From: Cyclobacteriaceae bacterium | Lineage (GTDB): Bacteria; Bacteroidota; Bacteroidia; Cytophagales; Cyclobacteriaceae | DNA: 64,000 nucleotides | Assembly (NCBI GenBank): GCA_016787665.1 | Contig: JAEUUC010000010.1 | Span: 62,001 to 126,000, forward strand | Direction of reading: 5' to 3' | Part shown: positions 33,888 through 41,454 of the stretch, one piece after another | Layout: each line of letters opens with the position of its first letter | Position numbering within the stretch: the stretch's first letter is position 1 | Made by a program: the position numbers and the translations under genes | The notes under the pieces: model-generated | What the model was told of the DNA's origin: nothing | The model's input: only the letters and a program-made list of their open reading frames with translations | Database searches by the model: none

Positions 33888-34894
33888 GCAAGATCAACGC
33901 GAATGACTAATTCCTGAAGCGGTGGATATTTATCTAGCAAAATATCCAGCGCTTCATTGTACGGAGGTTTCCCAGTCCGCGGCAAATAGTCGGCTAAATC
34001 AAATCCACGAATGCGATCATCGTTGCTGACAAAGCTGGCTTTCTCTAGGATATCCGATACATGAACGTTGAAACCTATCCGTTGAAAGGCTTCGGCTTTC
34101 TCGGCCCATTTCGAGAATGCGCCAAGATCAGGGTAGAGCACGACTTGCCTCGACCTTAGAGGTTCCATCCTTTCGGCCGTCAGATTGGAGATTGATCCAC
34201 ACGCGAGCCAGGTGATCTCAGGTAGGTAGCAACTCGAAATCATCGCAGTTTTCTCCGATTCTACTACCGCTACAGCTCGTGGCGTGGGGATCGACAAAAG
34301 GTGTTCGCCAAAAAGTATCTGTCGAATATGGGCTGTTCGTTGGCCAGACTTTCGCAAGACACTGTGGGCACTGTCAAACTTCGTCTTGTCTCTCTTCCCT
34401 GTCTTGGCATCGTAGCACATCAGCTTTCCATAAAAAATAGCACCCGTTGCATCGACCTGCCAAAAAATAGTTGCGCCTGGCCACCTTTTTGAGGTACCGA
34501 GATGATATGCTCTCGCGCACGAAAGCGCATTGCGCAATCCTACGACATTGCGCAAGTACTCAAACAGATTATTTTTTGCGTAGTGTTTGTGGTTAATTGA
34601 TTTTAAGAACAAATTGGCTGGAATCAGCATCTTCGGTAGTTCGGGACGCTGTTGCGCACGCAATGGGGTGGAAATTTGCGCATTCTTTTGCGTATGCGCA
34701 CTACGTAAAAACTCGGCCGGACTTAGGTGATACCCGCAATTGACCCTCCTATTGCAAATACCCACGTGTTCAGCTATGTACTGACCAGTTTCCAGGTCGA
34801 TGTACCTGGTGAACTCGCGATTCTTGCCACATGATGGACAAGTGAACCGGCTTCGCGGCCCGGAATAGCTTTCGAGTTTGAAGCGCTCAGCCAT
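33884..34894 (-). CDS. DUF6371-family primase-like protein with zinc finger and TOPRIM region
   Basis: 336 residues. The N-terminus has a zinc-finger pattern, CPSC at 19-22 and C47/C53 in ICNRRVNCGYH, as in DNA primases and DUF6371 proteins of Bacteroidota mobile elements. A TOPRIM-like segment follows: RAVAVVESEKTAMIS with the catalytic-type Glu, then VVLYPDLGAF. It is expected to act in DNA priming for element replication (family inference). It begins downstream of the ATPase gene, separated by the 60-bp dyad. The coding sequence near 34531-34700 is packed with TGCGCA/TGCGTA hexamers. Confidence 0.75.
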   Translation of the reverse strand: MAERFKLESYSGPRSRFTCPSCGKNREFTRYIDLETGQYIAEHVGICNRRVNCGYHLSPAEFLRSAHTQKNAQISTPLRAQQRPELPKMLIPANLFLKSINHKHYAKNNLFEYLRNVVGLRNALSCARAYHLGTSKRWPGATIFWQVDATGAIFYGKLMCYDAKTGKRDKTKFDSAHSVLRKSGQRTAHIRQILFGEHLLSIPTPRAVAVVESEKTAMISSCYLPEITWLACGSISNLTAERMEPLRSRQVVLYPDLGAFSKWAEKAEAFQRIGFNVHVSDILEKASFVSNDDRIRGFDLADYLPRTGKPPYNEALDILLDKYPPLQELVIRVDLA

Positions 34895-34943
34895 ATCTCA
34901 AGAAAATTCGACTCAACGCAAAACGCAACCGCAAAAGGGGGGC

Positions 34944-35003
34944 GTATATAGGGGGCTGCGTTGCGTTACGTTAGCGCAACGCAACGCAATTGACCCTATA
35001 TAC
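34944..35003. other. 60-bp interrupted dyad between the ATPase and primase-like genes
   Basis: Outer arms GTATATAGGG (34944-34953) and CCCTATATAC (34994-35003) are perfect inverted repeats. Inner arms GCGTTGCGTT (34958-34967) and AACGCAACGC (34978-34987) are also perfect. The centre is ACGTTAGCGC. More CGCAA copies flank it. Two nested arms on one axis suggest a binding site for a dimeric replication or control protein, or an origin. Confidence 0.7.
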
Positions 35004-35006
35004 AGA

Positions 35007-36104
35007 TTACGGTTGCGGTATATGTGCAGGGTTAAATTCGTAGTAATCTCCATTTTGAACTACCATTTTGAGTTCGACAAGCTCCTTTACTCTGCTTTCA
35101 GCGGTCCGCTGGGAAACCTTTTTTCCCTCGATCTCGCCTGACGCATCAACAATTGCGTTCACCAGGTCACGATACCCAAGGGCTCCGGTTCGGAGGCAGC
35201 GCTTTGCCAGCTCTATTCTTTTTTCGAGCCTTACAGTGGATTTATCGGTCGATCGTTTGGCTTCGGATGCCTCAATTGAGTTAAGGGAGACCGGCATTCC
35301 CAATTCACGATCAAAACGAAAAAATACATCATCGAAGTTTGGCCCCCCTCGAATCAGCTTCGCTTCGATTTGGTGAATGCTCTTTTCTTTAATTCTCTTG
35401 ATGGTAATTGCTCCACCGCATTTACGTTCCGCCTCCGATCCGAGGTTACCACGCAGCTTCCCGGAGGTTCCCGGATTTTCATGTATGTGTGCTACTATTG
35501 TGGTGTTGAGTTGGTCGGATTTAATCATCAATTGCTCGACAATTCCAAATGCTTCCCTCGTATCATTCGGATCTTGTATTAAATCTGCAACACCATCAAT
35601 GATCCAAAGGTGTGCATCAGGCAGTTGCTCCATTAGGGCAAAGACTCTCCGGTTTTTCTCTTTGGAATCGTACTTGCGGAAATTATAAATGTGCAGGGAC
35701 GATGGTTCTTTGCTCAGTCCACAAATCTTTAGCACTAGCCTTCTAAGCTTGTCTGTATAGCTCTTCGGCTGCTCAGTGTCAACGTAGACCACCGGGCGAC
35801 CCTCTGAAAAGCTTGTGCGAATAGAGAGAGTATCAAGGTGCGCACAATCTTTGATTAGTGCAGTTGCGAGCATAAAAGCGCAAACAGATGTTTTTCCCAC
35901 TTTAGGTAGTCCACCAATGATTGACAAGTCGCCCTTGGCGGCAAAGATGCTTCCACCAATTTCAATCACCGGAATGATAGGCGGAATTATTGACTCGTCC
36001 GTGATTCGGTCTCCATCGAACTCATTGACAACCGGTAGGATATGCTTCTCAATGTCCTTTTGAAAAGCCCCCAACTTGACTTGATTAACCTCGGGCATAA
36101 GCAC
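35007..36104 (-). CDS. RepA-like AAA ATPase / replicative helicase-type protein
   Basis: 365 residues. Walker A GGLPKVGKTS at 64-73, Walker B LWIIDG near 166-171, and a RecA-like core with VVYVDTEQP and TTIVAHIHENPG. This layout is that of RepA/DnaB-related ATPases (AAA_25 type) common in plasmids and integrative elements. The C-terminal 90 residues form a basic winged-helix-like region (LAKRCLRTGALGYRDLVNAI). Iteron-like repeats lie just upstream of its start, so it probably drives element replication. DUF6371 follows in the same direction. Confidence 0.82.
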   Translation of the reverse strand: MLMPEVNQVKLGAFQKDIEKHILPVVNEFDGDRITDESIIPPIIPVIEIGGSIFAAKGDLSIIGGLPKVGKTSVCAFMLATALIKDCAHLDTLSIRTSFSEGRPVVYVDTEQPKSYTDKLRRLVLKICGLSKEPSSLHIYNFRKYDSKEKNRRVFALMEQLPDAHLWIIDGVADLIQDPNDTREAFGIVEQLMIKSDQLNTTIVAHIHENPGTSGKLRGNLGSEAERKCGGAITIKRIKEKSIHQIEAKLIRGGPNFDDVFFRFDRELGMPVSLNSIEASEAKRSTDKSTVRLEKRIELAKRCLRTGALGYRDLVNAIVDASGEIEGKKVSQRTAESRVKELVELKMVVQNGDYYEFNPAHIPQP

Positions 36105-36122
36105 TCATTTGAGACTTAAGCC

Positions 36123-36228
36123 TGCGTATCTGCCATCCGATCTTTGCGCGTTTACTGCGTAAATCGCGTAGAGTTTTGCGTAAGTTCTTGCTTGCGTAAT
36201 ACGTATTGCGTATAATTGCCATTGCGTA
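36123..36228. repeat. Iteron-like TGCGTA repeats upstream of the RepA-like gene
   Basis: Six direct copies of TGCGTA start at 36123, 36156, 36177, 36193, 36207 and 36223. The last four are spaced 14-16 bases apart and most have the longer form TTGCGTA. Surroundings are AT-rich. Position directly before the RepA-like gene is that of an iteron-type origin or autoregulatory operator. Confidence 0.65.
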
Positions 36229-36248
36229 ATTATTTTAGAAGAAATCAA

Positions 36249-36280
36249 AAAGGACGAGGCCCCGGAAAGGCCTCGTCCTT
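36249..36280 (-). terminator. Terminator of the integrase-side transcription unit
   Basis: AAGGACGAGGCC ... GGCCTCGTCCTT is a perfect 12-bp stem with an 8-base loop. It lies 10 bases past the stop of the 42-residue membrane protein gene and ahead of the repeat array and the RepA-like gene. Confidence 0.85.
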
Positions 36281-36289
36281 TACTTTTTA

Positions 36290-36418
36290 CTACTGGTTTT
36301 GCGCCAGAAGCCCGGCCGCGAGAATTAACAGGCCGCCAAAGAGCGTGTATAAACGCGCCTTGGTCAAAGCTTCTTCTGCCAACTCGGCCGCAACTGCGGG
36401 ATCTTTTTCATTTTCCAT
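36290..36418 (-). CDS. 42-residue membrane protein of the element
   Basis: Read from ATG 36418: MENEKDPAVAAELAEEALTK, then ARLYTLFGGLLILAAGLLAQNQ. It has an acidic helical N-terminus and one C-terminal membrane helix, like small phage or plasmid accessory proteins. It follows the 217-residue membrane protein after 53 bases and ends just before a strong terminator, which supports it as a real gene. Function unknown; holin-like, coat-like or anchor roles are only possibilities. Confidence 0.6.
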   Translation of the reverse strand: MENEKDPAVAAELAEEALTKARLYTLFGGLLILAAGLLAQNQ

Positions 36419-36471
36419 AAAATAAATTTTTGTTACAGTGGCCCCTGGCAATCCACCGTTGATTTTTTTAA

Positions 36472-37125
36472 TCAGCCGGCCAGGATCGGCTGTTTTTTAG
36501 AAAACTCTAAGTAGCCGTAATAGCCTGCAACGCCAATACCCAAGACAAGCAAACCAAACAACACGGCATTCTGTGCCGCCCGGTTGCCCTGCACGTTGGT
36601 GAGCTTTTCCAACACTTGCACCAGGCCTTGTGTAAGCTGCTCGGCCGTGCCCATCCGCGTCTCTAAATCACGCTTCAATTGTTCGTTGGTGGTTGCGGCA
36701 GCGTTGTATTCGCGCTCGGCCGTTTTGCCAGGCCTGAACGTACGGTCAAACCAACTCGATCCTAAACTGCCCAACTGGTTAATTTGAACCAGTGAGGATT
36801 GAAGTTGGCGCTCGATCTGGGCAATGGCCACATCCAGTTCGGCAATCATGCTTCTCATTTCGCTGTTTTGCACTTCGACTTGGGCACGCTGTTCATCAAA
36901 GGCTTTCTTTTTGGCGCGGCCTTTTGCAATCAATCCGGAAATCAAAGCGATGGCGCCCAACACTTGCCCAACGCCCGGCACGGTCTGAAGCAAACCGACC
37001 GAAATTGCAGTTGACGCTGATCCAGCCGTTGCGCTGGCAATGGCAAAGCCGTCTCGACTTTTTATTGCGCTGCCGATACTTTGAACAGCCGATGCGAGGG
37101 AGTTTGTTTGGGCTTGAGAAATCAC
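36472..37125 (-). CDS. Membrane/coiled-coil protein of unknown function in the element
   Basis: 217 residues. Residues 28-69 are a Gly/Ala-rich hydrophobic stretch (SVGLLQTVPGVGQVLGAIAL). Residues about 70-185 form a long coiled coil (AFDEQRAQVEVQNSEMRSM ... ATTNEQLKRDLETRM). Residues 187-208 are a final membrane helix (LFGLLVLGIGVAGYYGYLEF). The order hydrophobic-coil-hydrophobic resembles pore, tail or envelope-spanning proteins. Its start overlaps the excisionase-type gene by 4 bases. No homology recognised. Confidence 0.65.
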   Translation of the reverse strand: MISQAQTNSLASAVQSIGSAIKSRDGFAIASATAGSASTAISVGLLQTVPGVGQVLGAIALISGLIAKGRAKKKAFDEQRAQVEVQNSEMRSMIAELDVAIAQIERQLQSSLVQINQLGSLGSSWFDRTFRPGKTAEREYNAAATTNEQLKRDLETRMGTAEQLTQGLVQVLEKLTNVQGNRAAQNAVLFGLLVLGIGVAGYYGYLEFSKKQPILAG

Positions 37126-37394
37126 TTTTTCCGGATTTTGACCTTTGACATTGAATCGAAAAGCTCTCCTTTTTTGAAGAAGACACGATTGCCGATTCGA
37201 TGAAATGGGATTTTGCCAGTGTACATCCAGGCATGAACCGTTACGAGGCTAACACCGAATAGTTTTGCAACTTCTGTTCGCTTCAATAACGTTTCATCAT
37301 TTGAAGTAACTTCTTGCTTTGAGTTTTGTAAATCGAACTCTTCACGCAAAAGGCTGCGAAGTTCATCTCGGGTTGTAAGAATAAGTTGCGTCAT
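37122..37394 (-). CDS. Excisionase-type helix-turn-helix protein
   Basis: 90 residues. An N-terminal helix is followed by a MerR-like/Xis HTH: LLKRTEVAKLFGVSLVTVHA with the wing WMYTGKIPFHRIGNRVFFKK. This is the helix_turn_helix 17 type found in recombination directionality factors and in many Bacteroidota elements. It ends with overlap onto the 217-residue gene. It may direct excision together with the integrase or regulate the operon. Confidence 0.85.
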   Translation of the reverse strand: MTQLILTTRDELRSLLREEFDLQNSKQEVTSNDETLLKRTEVAKLFGVSLVTVHAWMYTGKIPFHRIGNRVFFKKGELFDSMSKVKIRKK

Positions 37395-37471
37395 CTCGTT
37401 TCAACTTTAATTGTTGAGCGAAATAACTCAAATGCCTTAATCGCGTTTTTATTTGCGCGATACTAACGCGA

Positions 37472-38380
37472 TTAAATTTTATTAAGGAGGGATTCCTTTA
37501 GATGAGGAATTGGCTCTGTACTACTCAGAGGTGCCTTTTTAAAGTAGTCTTGTAGGCTCCTAAGCGCTAATGATGGCTTCGCCTTTATGCTATGAAAATA
37601 GCGCGCGATAGCCGCGCCATTTATCTTTATTTCTTTTCTCTCACAAACTATCATCAACGTCTTTGCTACTCTTTGCAACTTGGTTTTGCTAGGATATTCT
37701 CCTAATTCACCCTTCAAAGCCTTTTCAACATCCCCTGTAAAATCTAATAGCTTCTTTTTGTGTTTGAAAGATGACTTTGTCCTTTTCAAATGTTGAGAAG
37801 CCCACTCCTCAAGTAGCCTCATTCTTGACCCAAGAACCTTGTCATCCAACTGAGCCAACAGAAGCCTTAGCTTACTCTGACTACCTTTGAACGTTACTTT
37901 AAAGTGAAAATCCAAAAACTCCACCGGGTGTTGTGTTGTTGCCAGTCGATAGCCGAAAAGAAGGGGAAATTGAGGATCGTCTTTTGGCACCTCGAATTGT
38001 TGGTTTAGGTTAACGCCAAAGAACCGGTGGGACCAAATGAAGTAAAAGTCGTAGGGAGAACTACCAGCCCCGTACCCAAGGTTTGTATCAAGAGCCCACC
38101 TTATTTTTTCACGGCTTTCGTCTCGGTTCGCATTATCGGAATTCAATGCTTGAGAAAGACATTCCTCCCATTCAACCATATCGGCATCAACGAAAGGGCG
38201 ATTTTTAACAAATTCTTTGAATAGTTCTTCAACAGGCTTAATCACCAACTTTGAAGCCATTACAAGCACTGCCGGGTGCTCCTTCCAATTGGATGTTCGG
38301 GCAACGGAGTATCTGACCAACAGATCAAATCTAATCCGAAAGTCCGTTTCCAATTCTGTGTTAGGGGGATCTTTTATCAT
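37472..38380 (-). CDS. Hypothetical protein between integrase and excisionase
   Basis: 302 residues, soluble, no signal or membrane segment. N-terminal 130 residues are helical and acidic. A central mixed region has DFYFIWSHRFFG and FLDFHFKVTF. The C-terminal 120 residues are helical and basic (LKRTKSSFKHKKKLL, KTKLQRVAKTLMIVCERK). The start codon overlaps the integrase stop (ATGA). Position resembles RteC-type or control proteins in Bacteroidota elements, but I find no firm motif. Unknown function. Confidence 0.65.
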   Translation of the reverse strand: MIKDPPNTELETDFRIRFDLLVRYSVARTSNWKEHPAVLVMASKLVIKPVEELFKEFVKNRPFVDADMVEWEECLSQALNSDNANRDESREKIRWALDTNLGYGAGSSPYDFYFIWSHRFFGVNLNQQFEVPKDDPQFPLLFGYRLATTQHPVEFLDFHFKVTFKGSQSKLRLLLAQLDDKVLGSRMRLLEEWASQHLKRTKSSFKHKKKLLDFTGDVEKALKGELGEYPSKTKLQRVAKTLMIVCERKEIKINGAAIARYFHSIKAKPSLALRSLQDYFKKAPLSSTEPIPHLKESLLNKI

Positions 38381-39633
38381 GCAGCGAACATCTCAGCTTG
38401 CTTTTTGAAGTGCCTATCTATTTCCCTCACCTTTTCCATGTCAGACAATTTGAGATACGCCCTGAAGGCTTTTTCCGTTTTGTGTCCTGTAACGGTCATA
38501 ATGTGTTGACTAGGCACTCCCTGTAAGTACAGGTTGGTTGCAAAGGAACGCCTTGCTGTATGGGAAGTTATTAACTCGTATTTTGGAACGGTTTTCCTCA
38601 CCTTTTGGCCGGCTCTCGAGTGGGTGATTTCCACGGGAATGTCAAGACCAGCCCGTTTGATTGCTGTCACCTCCTTTAAGTACTCATTAAATTTTTGGGG
38701 CGAAATCGCGGGTAGGTTGTAGCCATACTTTTCTAACAAGGGCCTGGCTTTGGGATTAATCGGGACTCTTACAATTTGCCCGGTTTTTTCAGTCTCAATT
38801 TTGAGAAGGGTCATCCCATTTTCTTCAATTATTTTATCCTTTGTTACCCGAACTAAGTCAGAGTACCTCAAACCAAGCCAACAATTAATGCAAAACACGT
38901 CCCTGACGCGCTCTAGTTTTTGATTTGATCTGAGGTCAATAGCCAATAGGCTGCTAATCTCAGATTCAGAAAGGTAAACCGAGTCAGAGTCTTTCCGAAA
39001 AACGACAAATCCCTTTCGTTTGAATTTTAGATTCGAATGCAAGTCACGTTCAAACGCCTCATTCATGATAGTCTTGATGTGCTTAATGTGAGTGCCAACC
39101 GTGTTGTCGTTTAGCTCCTTTTCCTTCCAAAGGAACCCAGTGTAGTCATCGTAGAAATTCAGATCAATCATCGAAAAATCTAAAATCTTACGGCTCCTTT
39201 CAGAATATTCTTTCAGAGCATTTATCGTAGTTTGATAGCCCTTTTTTGTATTTCGGGCAAAGTTGGATTTTTCGACAAACTCGATTGCAAAACTGATCAG
39301 GTTAATGCGTTTCAGTTCCTTGCCGCTAAGCTTTGCGATAATGTCCTTGACTTCCCGTTTAGAGGTGAGGATCCCCTTTCGGAGGTTAGAATGCATCTGA
39401 CTTGCAACCTCTTCTTCAACGTCACTTAGGAATCCGTTGAGTTCGGCAGCGGCAGGCCACCTCGCCTTAGCTCTGCAGCGGTTAACGTCCCAGTGCCCCC
39501 TGTTACACTTCCTATCAGTAGAAATCTTGATTGCCCTTTCACCCTTTCTTCGAATGTACAAGAAGATCGGTAGGTGTTTGCCCTTATCGCCTTTGACCTT
39601 TGATTCTAAGTAGAACTTAACTGAAAGCCCCAT
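38377..39633 (-). CDS. Tyrosine recombinase (integrase) of the tRNA-Leu element
   Basis: I start at ATG 39633 (MGLSVKFYLESK), as Bacteroidota integrases begin with this arm-binding fold; an ATG at 39672 is possible. 418 residues. Arm-binding domain at 1-100, core-binding domain around 115-205, catalytic domain from about 215. The active-site set is complete: Arg256 in LGLRYSDL, Lys283, His358 and Arg361 in HTARRSFATNL, His384 in GHKTEK and Tyr393. It lies next to attR and should catalyse recombination at the tRNA-Leu 3' end. Confidence 0.93.
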   Translation of the reverse strand: MGLSVKFYLESKVKGDKGKHLPIFLYIRRKGERAIKISTDRKCNRGHWDVNRCRAKARWPAAAELNGFLSDVEEEVASQMHSNLRKGILTSKREVKDIIAKLSGKELKRINLISFAIEFVEKSNFARNTKKGYQTTINALKEYSERSRKILDFSMIDLNFYDDYTGFLWKEKELNDNTVGTHIKHIKTIMNEAFERDLHSNLKFKRKGFVVFRKDSDSVYLSESEISSLLAIDLRSNQKLERVRDVFCINCWLGLRYSDLVRVTKDKIIEENGMTLLKIETEKTGQIVRVPINPKARPLLEKYGYNLPAISPQKFNEYLKEVTAIKRAGLDIPVEITHSRAGQKVRKTVPKYELITSHTARRSFATNLYLQGVPSQHIMTVTGHKTEKAFRAYLKLSDMEKVREIDRHFKKQAEMFAA

Positions 39634-39772
39634 AAGGCGTACATATTTGCGTACAAATTTAATTAATTCCACTTTATCTCTTGTGGATATTCCTTTATCT
39701 TTGGGTCTCTGATTTACAGAGACTTAAAGCGAATTCGATTAAGTTAATATGGTAACGGGGAAAGAACCGAAT

Positions 39773-39789
39773 ACTCCCGTCCCGGGTAC
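39773..39789 (+). repeat. attR, displaced copy of the tRNA-Leu 3' end
   Basis: ACTCCCGTCCCGGGTAC, identical to attL. Only the 3' end of a tRNA is present, with no anticodon or D arm, so this is an attachment site and not a tRNA gene. Confidence 0.9.
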
Positions 39790-39878
39790 TTCAACAACTC
39801 ATCTCATCCAGCTAACGGAACACTTACACCTGTTAGCCTCAACTTGAAAAATTCCGGATAACAATTCTCCCAAAGCCG

Positions 39879-39886
39879 TACCTTTG
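39879..39886 (+). promoter_or_regulatory. -7 box before the ECF sigma gene
   Basis: TACCTTTG matches TAnnTTTG and ends 14 bases before ATG 39901. No clear -33 partner. Confidence 0.4.
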
Positions 39887-39900
39887 GAATTCGTTTGGCT

Positions 39901-40515
39901 ATGAATCACGCACAAACCATCGCTCTGTATCAACCGATGCTGCAAACCATCGCCTACAACCTCGTGCGGTGCAAGGAGGATGCCGAGGACATCGTGCAAG
40001 ACACGTTTGTCAAGTGGCTGAGCATTGACCTCTCGAAGGTTGAGAATGTGAAGGCGTACCTGATTGCTGCCGTCACCAATGCCTGCCTGAATCATCTCAA
40101 CAGCCTGCGCAAGAAGAAAGAGACCTACCTGGATAACCTGCACGTGAGCGACTTGCTGAAGAAGTTCAAAGAAACCAACCTGGGTCACCTGGATTTGGAT
40201 GTTAAGCTTTCAGCCGCGTTTGCCGTGCTTCAACACAAGCTGGAACCGCTGGAGCGTGCCGCCTATCTGCTCAAAGAAGTTTTTGACTACGAGTACGATG
40301 AGTTGCAGCATGCGGTGGAAAAGAAAAAAGAACATTGCCGTCAACTCGTGTGCCGGGCCAAGAAGAAACTGGCGGACGAAACCTCAAAAATCCACCTTGA
40401 ACTGCCGGACGCGGGCGAGCTGATGAAGAGCTTTCGGGAAGCGTGCACCGTGGGGAATGCGAGCCAGTTGATTGAGACGCTCAAAAAGGACATTGCCACA
40501 GCCTGGCAAAAATAA
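39901..40515 (+). CDS. ECF-type RNA polymerase sigma factor
   Basis: 204 residues from ATG 39901. Region 2 is clear: CKEDAEDIVQDTFVKWLSID, followed by NVKAYLIAAVTNACLNHLNS. Region 4 lies near 110-155 (LEPLERAAYLLKEVFDYEYDEL), with the HTH reading through AVEKKKEHCRQLVCRAKKKL. About 50 residues follow region 4, like SigJ/ECF41-type proteins, though the SnoaL domain of those is absent. No anti-sigma gene adjoins. It is the first host gene after attR and is followed by a desaturase gene. Confidence 0.88.
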   Translation: MNHAQTIALYQPMLQTIAYNLVRCKEDAEDIVQDTFVKWLSIDLSKVENVKAYLIAAVTNACLNHLNSLRKKKETYLDNLHVSDLLKKFKETNLGHLDLDVKLSAAFAVLQHKLEPLERAAYLLKEVFDYEYDELQHAVEKKKEHCRQLVCRAKKKLADETSKIHLELPDAGELMKSFREACTVGNASQLIETLKKDIATAWQK

Positions 40516-40617
40516 ATCTGAATTTTTTACTGAGTTCTGTCACAAAACGCGGATTGGCCTGTCTTAGGGCTTGTGCAGGGTGACGTGTGCCCTGTTGTAC
40601 CCTAAAACATTAAACCT

Positions 40618-41388
40618 ATGGCTGTTATCCTTAGCTTTTTTATTGCCCACTGGTACCTGTCGCTGTTTTTCCAGACGTTTTTTCTGCACCGCTATGCGGC
40701 CCATAAAGCATTCACCATGAGCAAGTTCACCGAAAAGGTGTTTTTTGTGCTCACCTGGATTTTTCAGGGTTCAAACTACCTGAGCGCTTATGGGTACGGC
40801 ATTATGCACCGCATGCACCACGCTTTTGCCGATACGGAAGATGATCCGCATTCTCCCAAATATGATGAGTCGATCTTCAAAATGATGTGGAAGACCAAAA
40901 CCATTTACTCCGGCATTACAAACAAGACCATTGTGCCGGACAAGCGCTTTACCGAAGGCGCACCCGAGTGGGTTGCCTTTGACCGGTTTGCGCGCTCCTG
41001 GCCCTCACGCATCCTCTGGGGCGCGGTGTACACCTTGGTTTATTGGCAGTTTGCTACGGCCTGGTGGCTTTGGTTGCTGTTACCCATCCAGTTTTTCATG
41101 AGCCCCATTCACGGAGCGATCATCAACTGGTTCGCGCACAAGTATGGATATCGCAATTTTGAAGTAGGCGACACTTCGCGCAATTTCTTACCGGTTGATT
41201 TTTTGATGATGGGCGAAAGCTACCACAACAACCACCACAAGCATGGCTCGCGCGCCAACTTTGGTGGCGTGCGTTGGCACGAGTTTGACCCCACCTACCC
41301 GGTCATCCGCTTGCTGGATTTCATTGGGGTGATCAAGCTTAACCCGGCCCGCCAGGTGAGCCTCACTCAGGTGAAGAAGGCCGCCTGA
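40618..41388 (+). CDS. Acyl-CoA / fatty acid desaturase
   Basis: 256 residues, membrane protein. Three histidine boxes are present: HRYAAH near 24, HRMHH near 64 and HNNHH near 203. These bind the di-iron centre of delta-9-type desaturases. The enzyme introduces a double bond into acyl chains in the inner membrane and so tunes membrane fluidity. The gene starts 102 bases after the sigma factor and might be co-transcribed or controlled by it (inference). Confidence 0.9.
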   Translation: MAVILSFFIAHWYLSLFFQTFFLHRYAAHKAFTMSKFTEKVFFVLTWIFQGSNYLSAYGYGIMHRMHHAFADTEDDPHSPKYDESIFKMMWKTKTIYSGITNKTIVPDKRFTEGAPEWVAFDRFARSWPSRILWGAVYTLVYWQFATAWWLWLLLPIQFFMSPIHGAIINWFAHKYGYRNFEVGDTSRNFLPVDFLMMGESYHNNHHKHGSRANFGGVRWHEFDPTYPVIRLLDFIGVIKLNPARQVSLTQVKKAA

Positions 41389-41425
41389 GCCTGGTGAGTC
41401 AAATAGACTGCTAACAAAGGGTTGT

Positions 41426-41433
41426 TATCTTTG
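41426..41433 (+). promoter_or_regulatory. -7 box that fixes the start of the DEAD-box gene
   Basis: TATCTTTG matches TAnnTTTG. It overlaps in-frame TTG codons at 41422 and 41431, so those cannot be the start. The TTG at 41455 lies 21 bases downstream and begins the normal family N-terminus. Confidence 0.5.
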
Positions 41434-41454
41434 CCGCGCACTAACGCGGATACT

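Larger units (their letters stand above)
33521..39789. mobile_element. 6.25-kb integrative element in tRNA-Leu(UAA)
   Basis: A 17-base direct repeat of the tRNA-Leu 3' end bounds the region (33521-33537 and 39773-39789). Inside, a tyrosine recombinase gene lies at the right end, with an excisionase-type HTH gene, a RepA-like ATPase, a DUF6371 primase-like gene, two membrane proteins and two unknown genes. The DNA is visibly AT-richer than both flanks. Seven of the eight genes run leftwards and are tightly packed. There is no relaxase, transfer, capsid or terminase gene, so it resembles a cryptic integrative plasmid or a phage satellite. Confidence 0.9.

Noticed and set aside
36123..36228. CRISPR array
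   Set aside because: The repeats are only 6-8 bases with 14-33 base spacing, and no cas gene is present; iterons fit better.
39773..39789. Second tRNA-Leu
   Set aside because: Only 16-17 bases of the 3' end are present; it is attR.
33521..39789. Defence island in the element cargo
   Set aside because: No restriction, toxin-antitoxin, retron, CBASS or similar motif could be recognised; the unknown proteins remain open.
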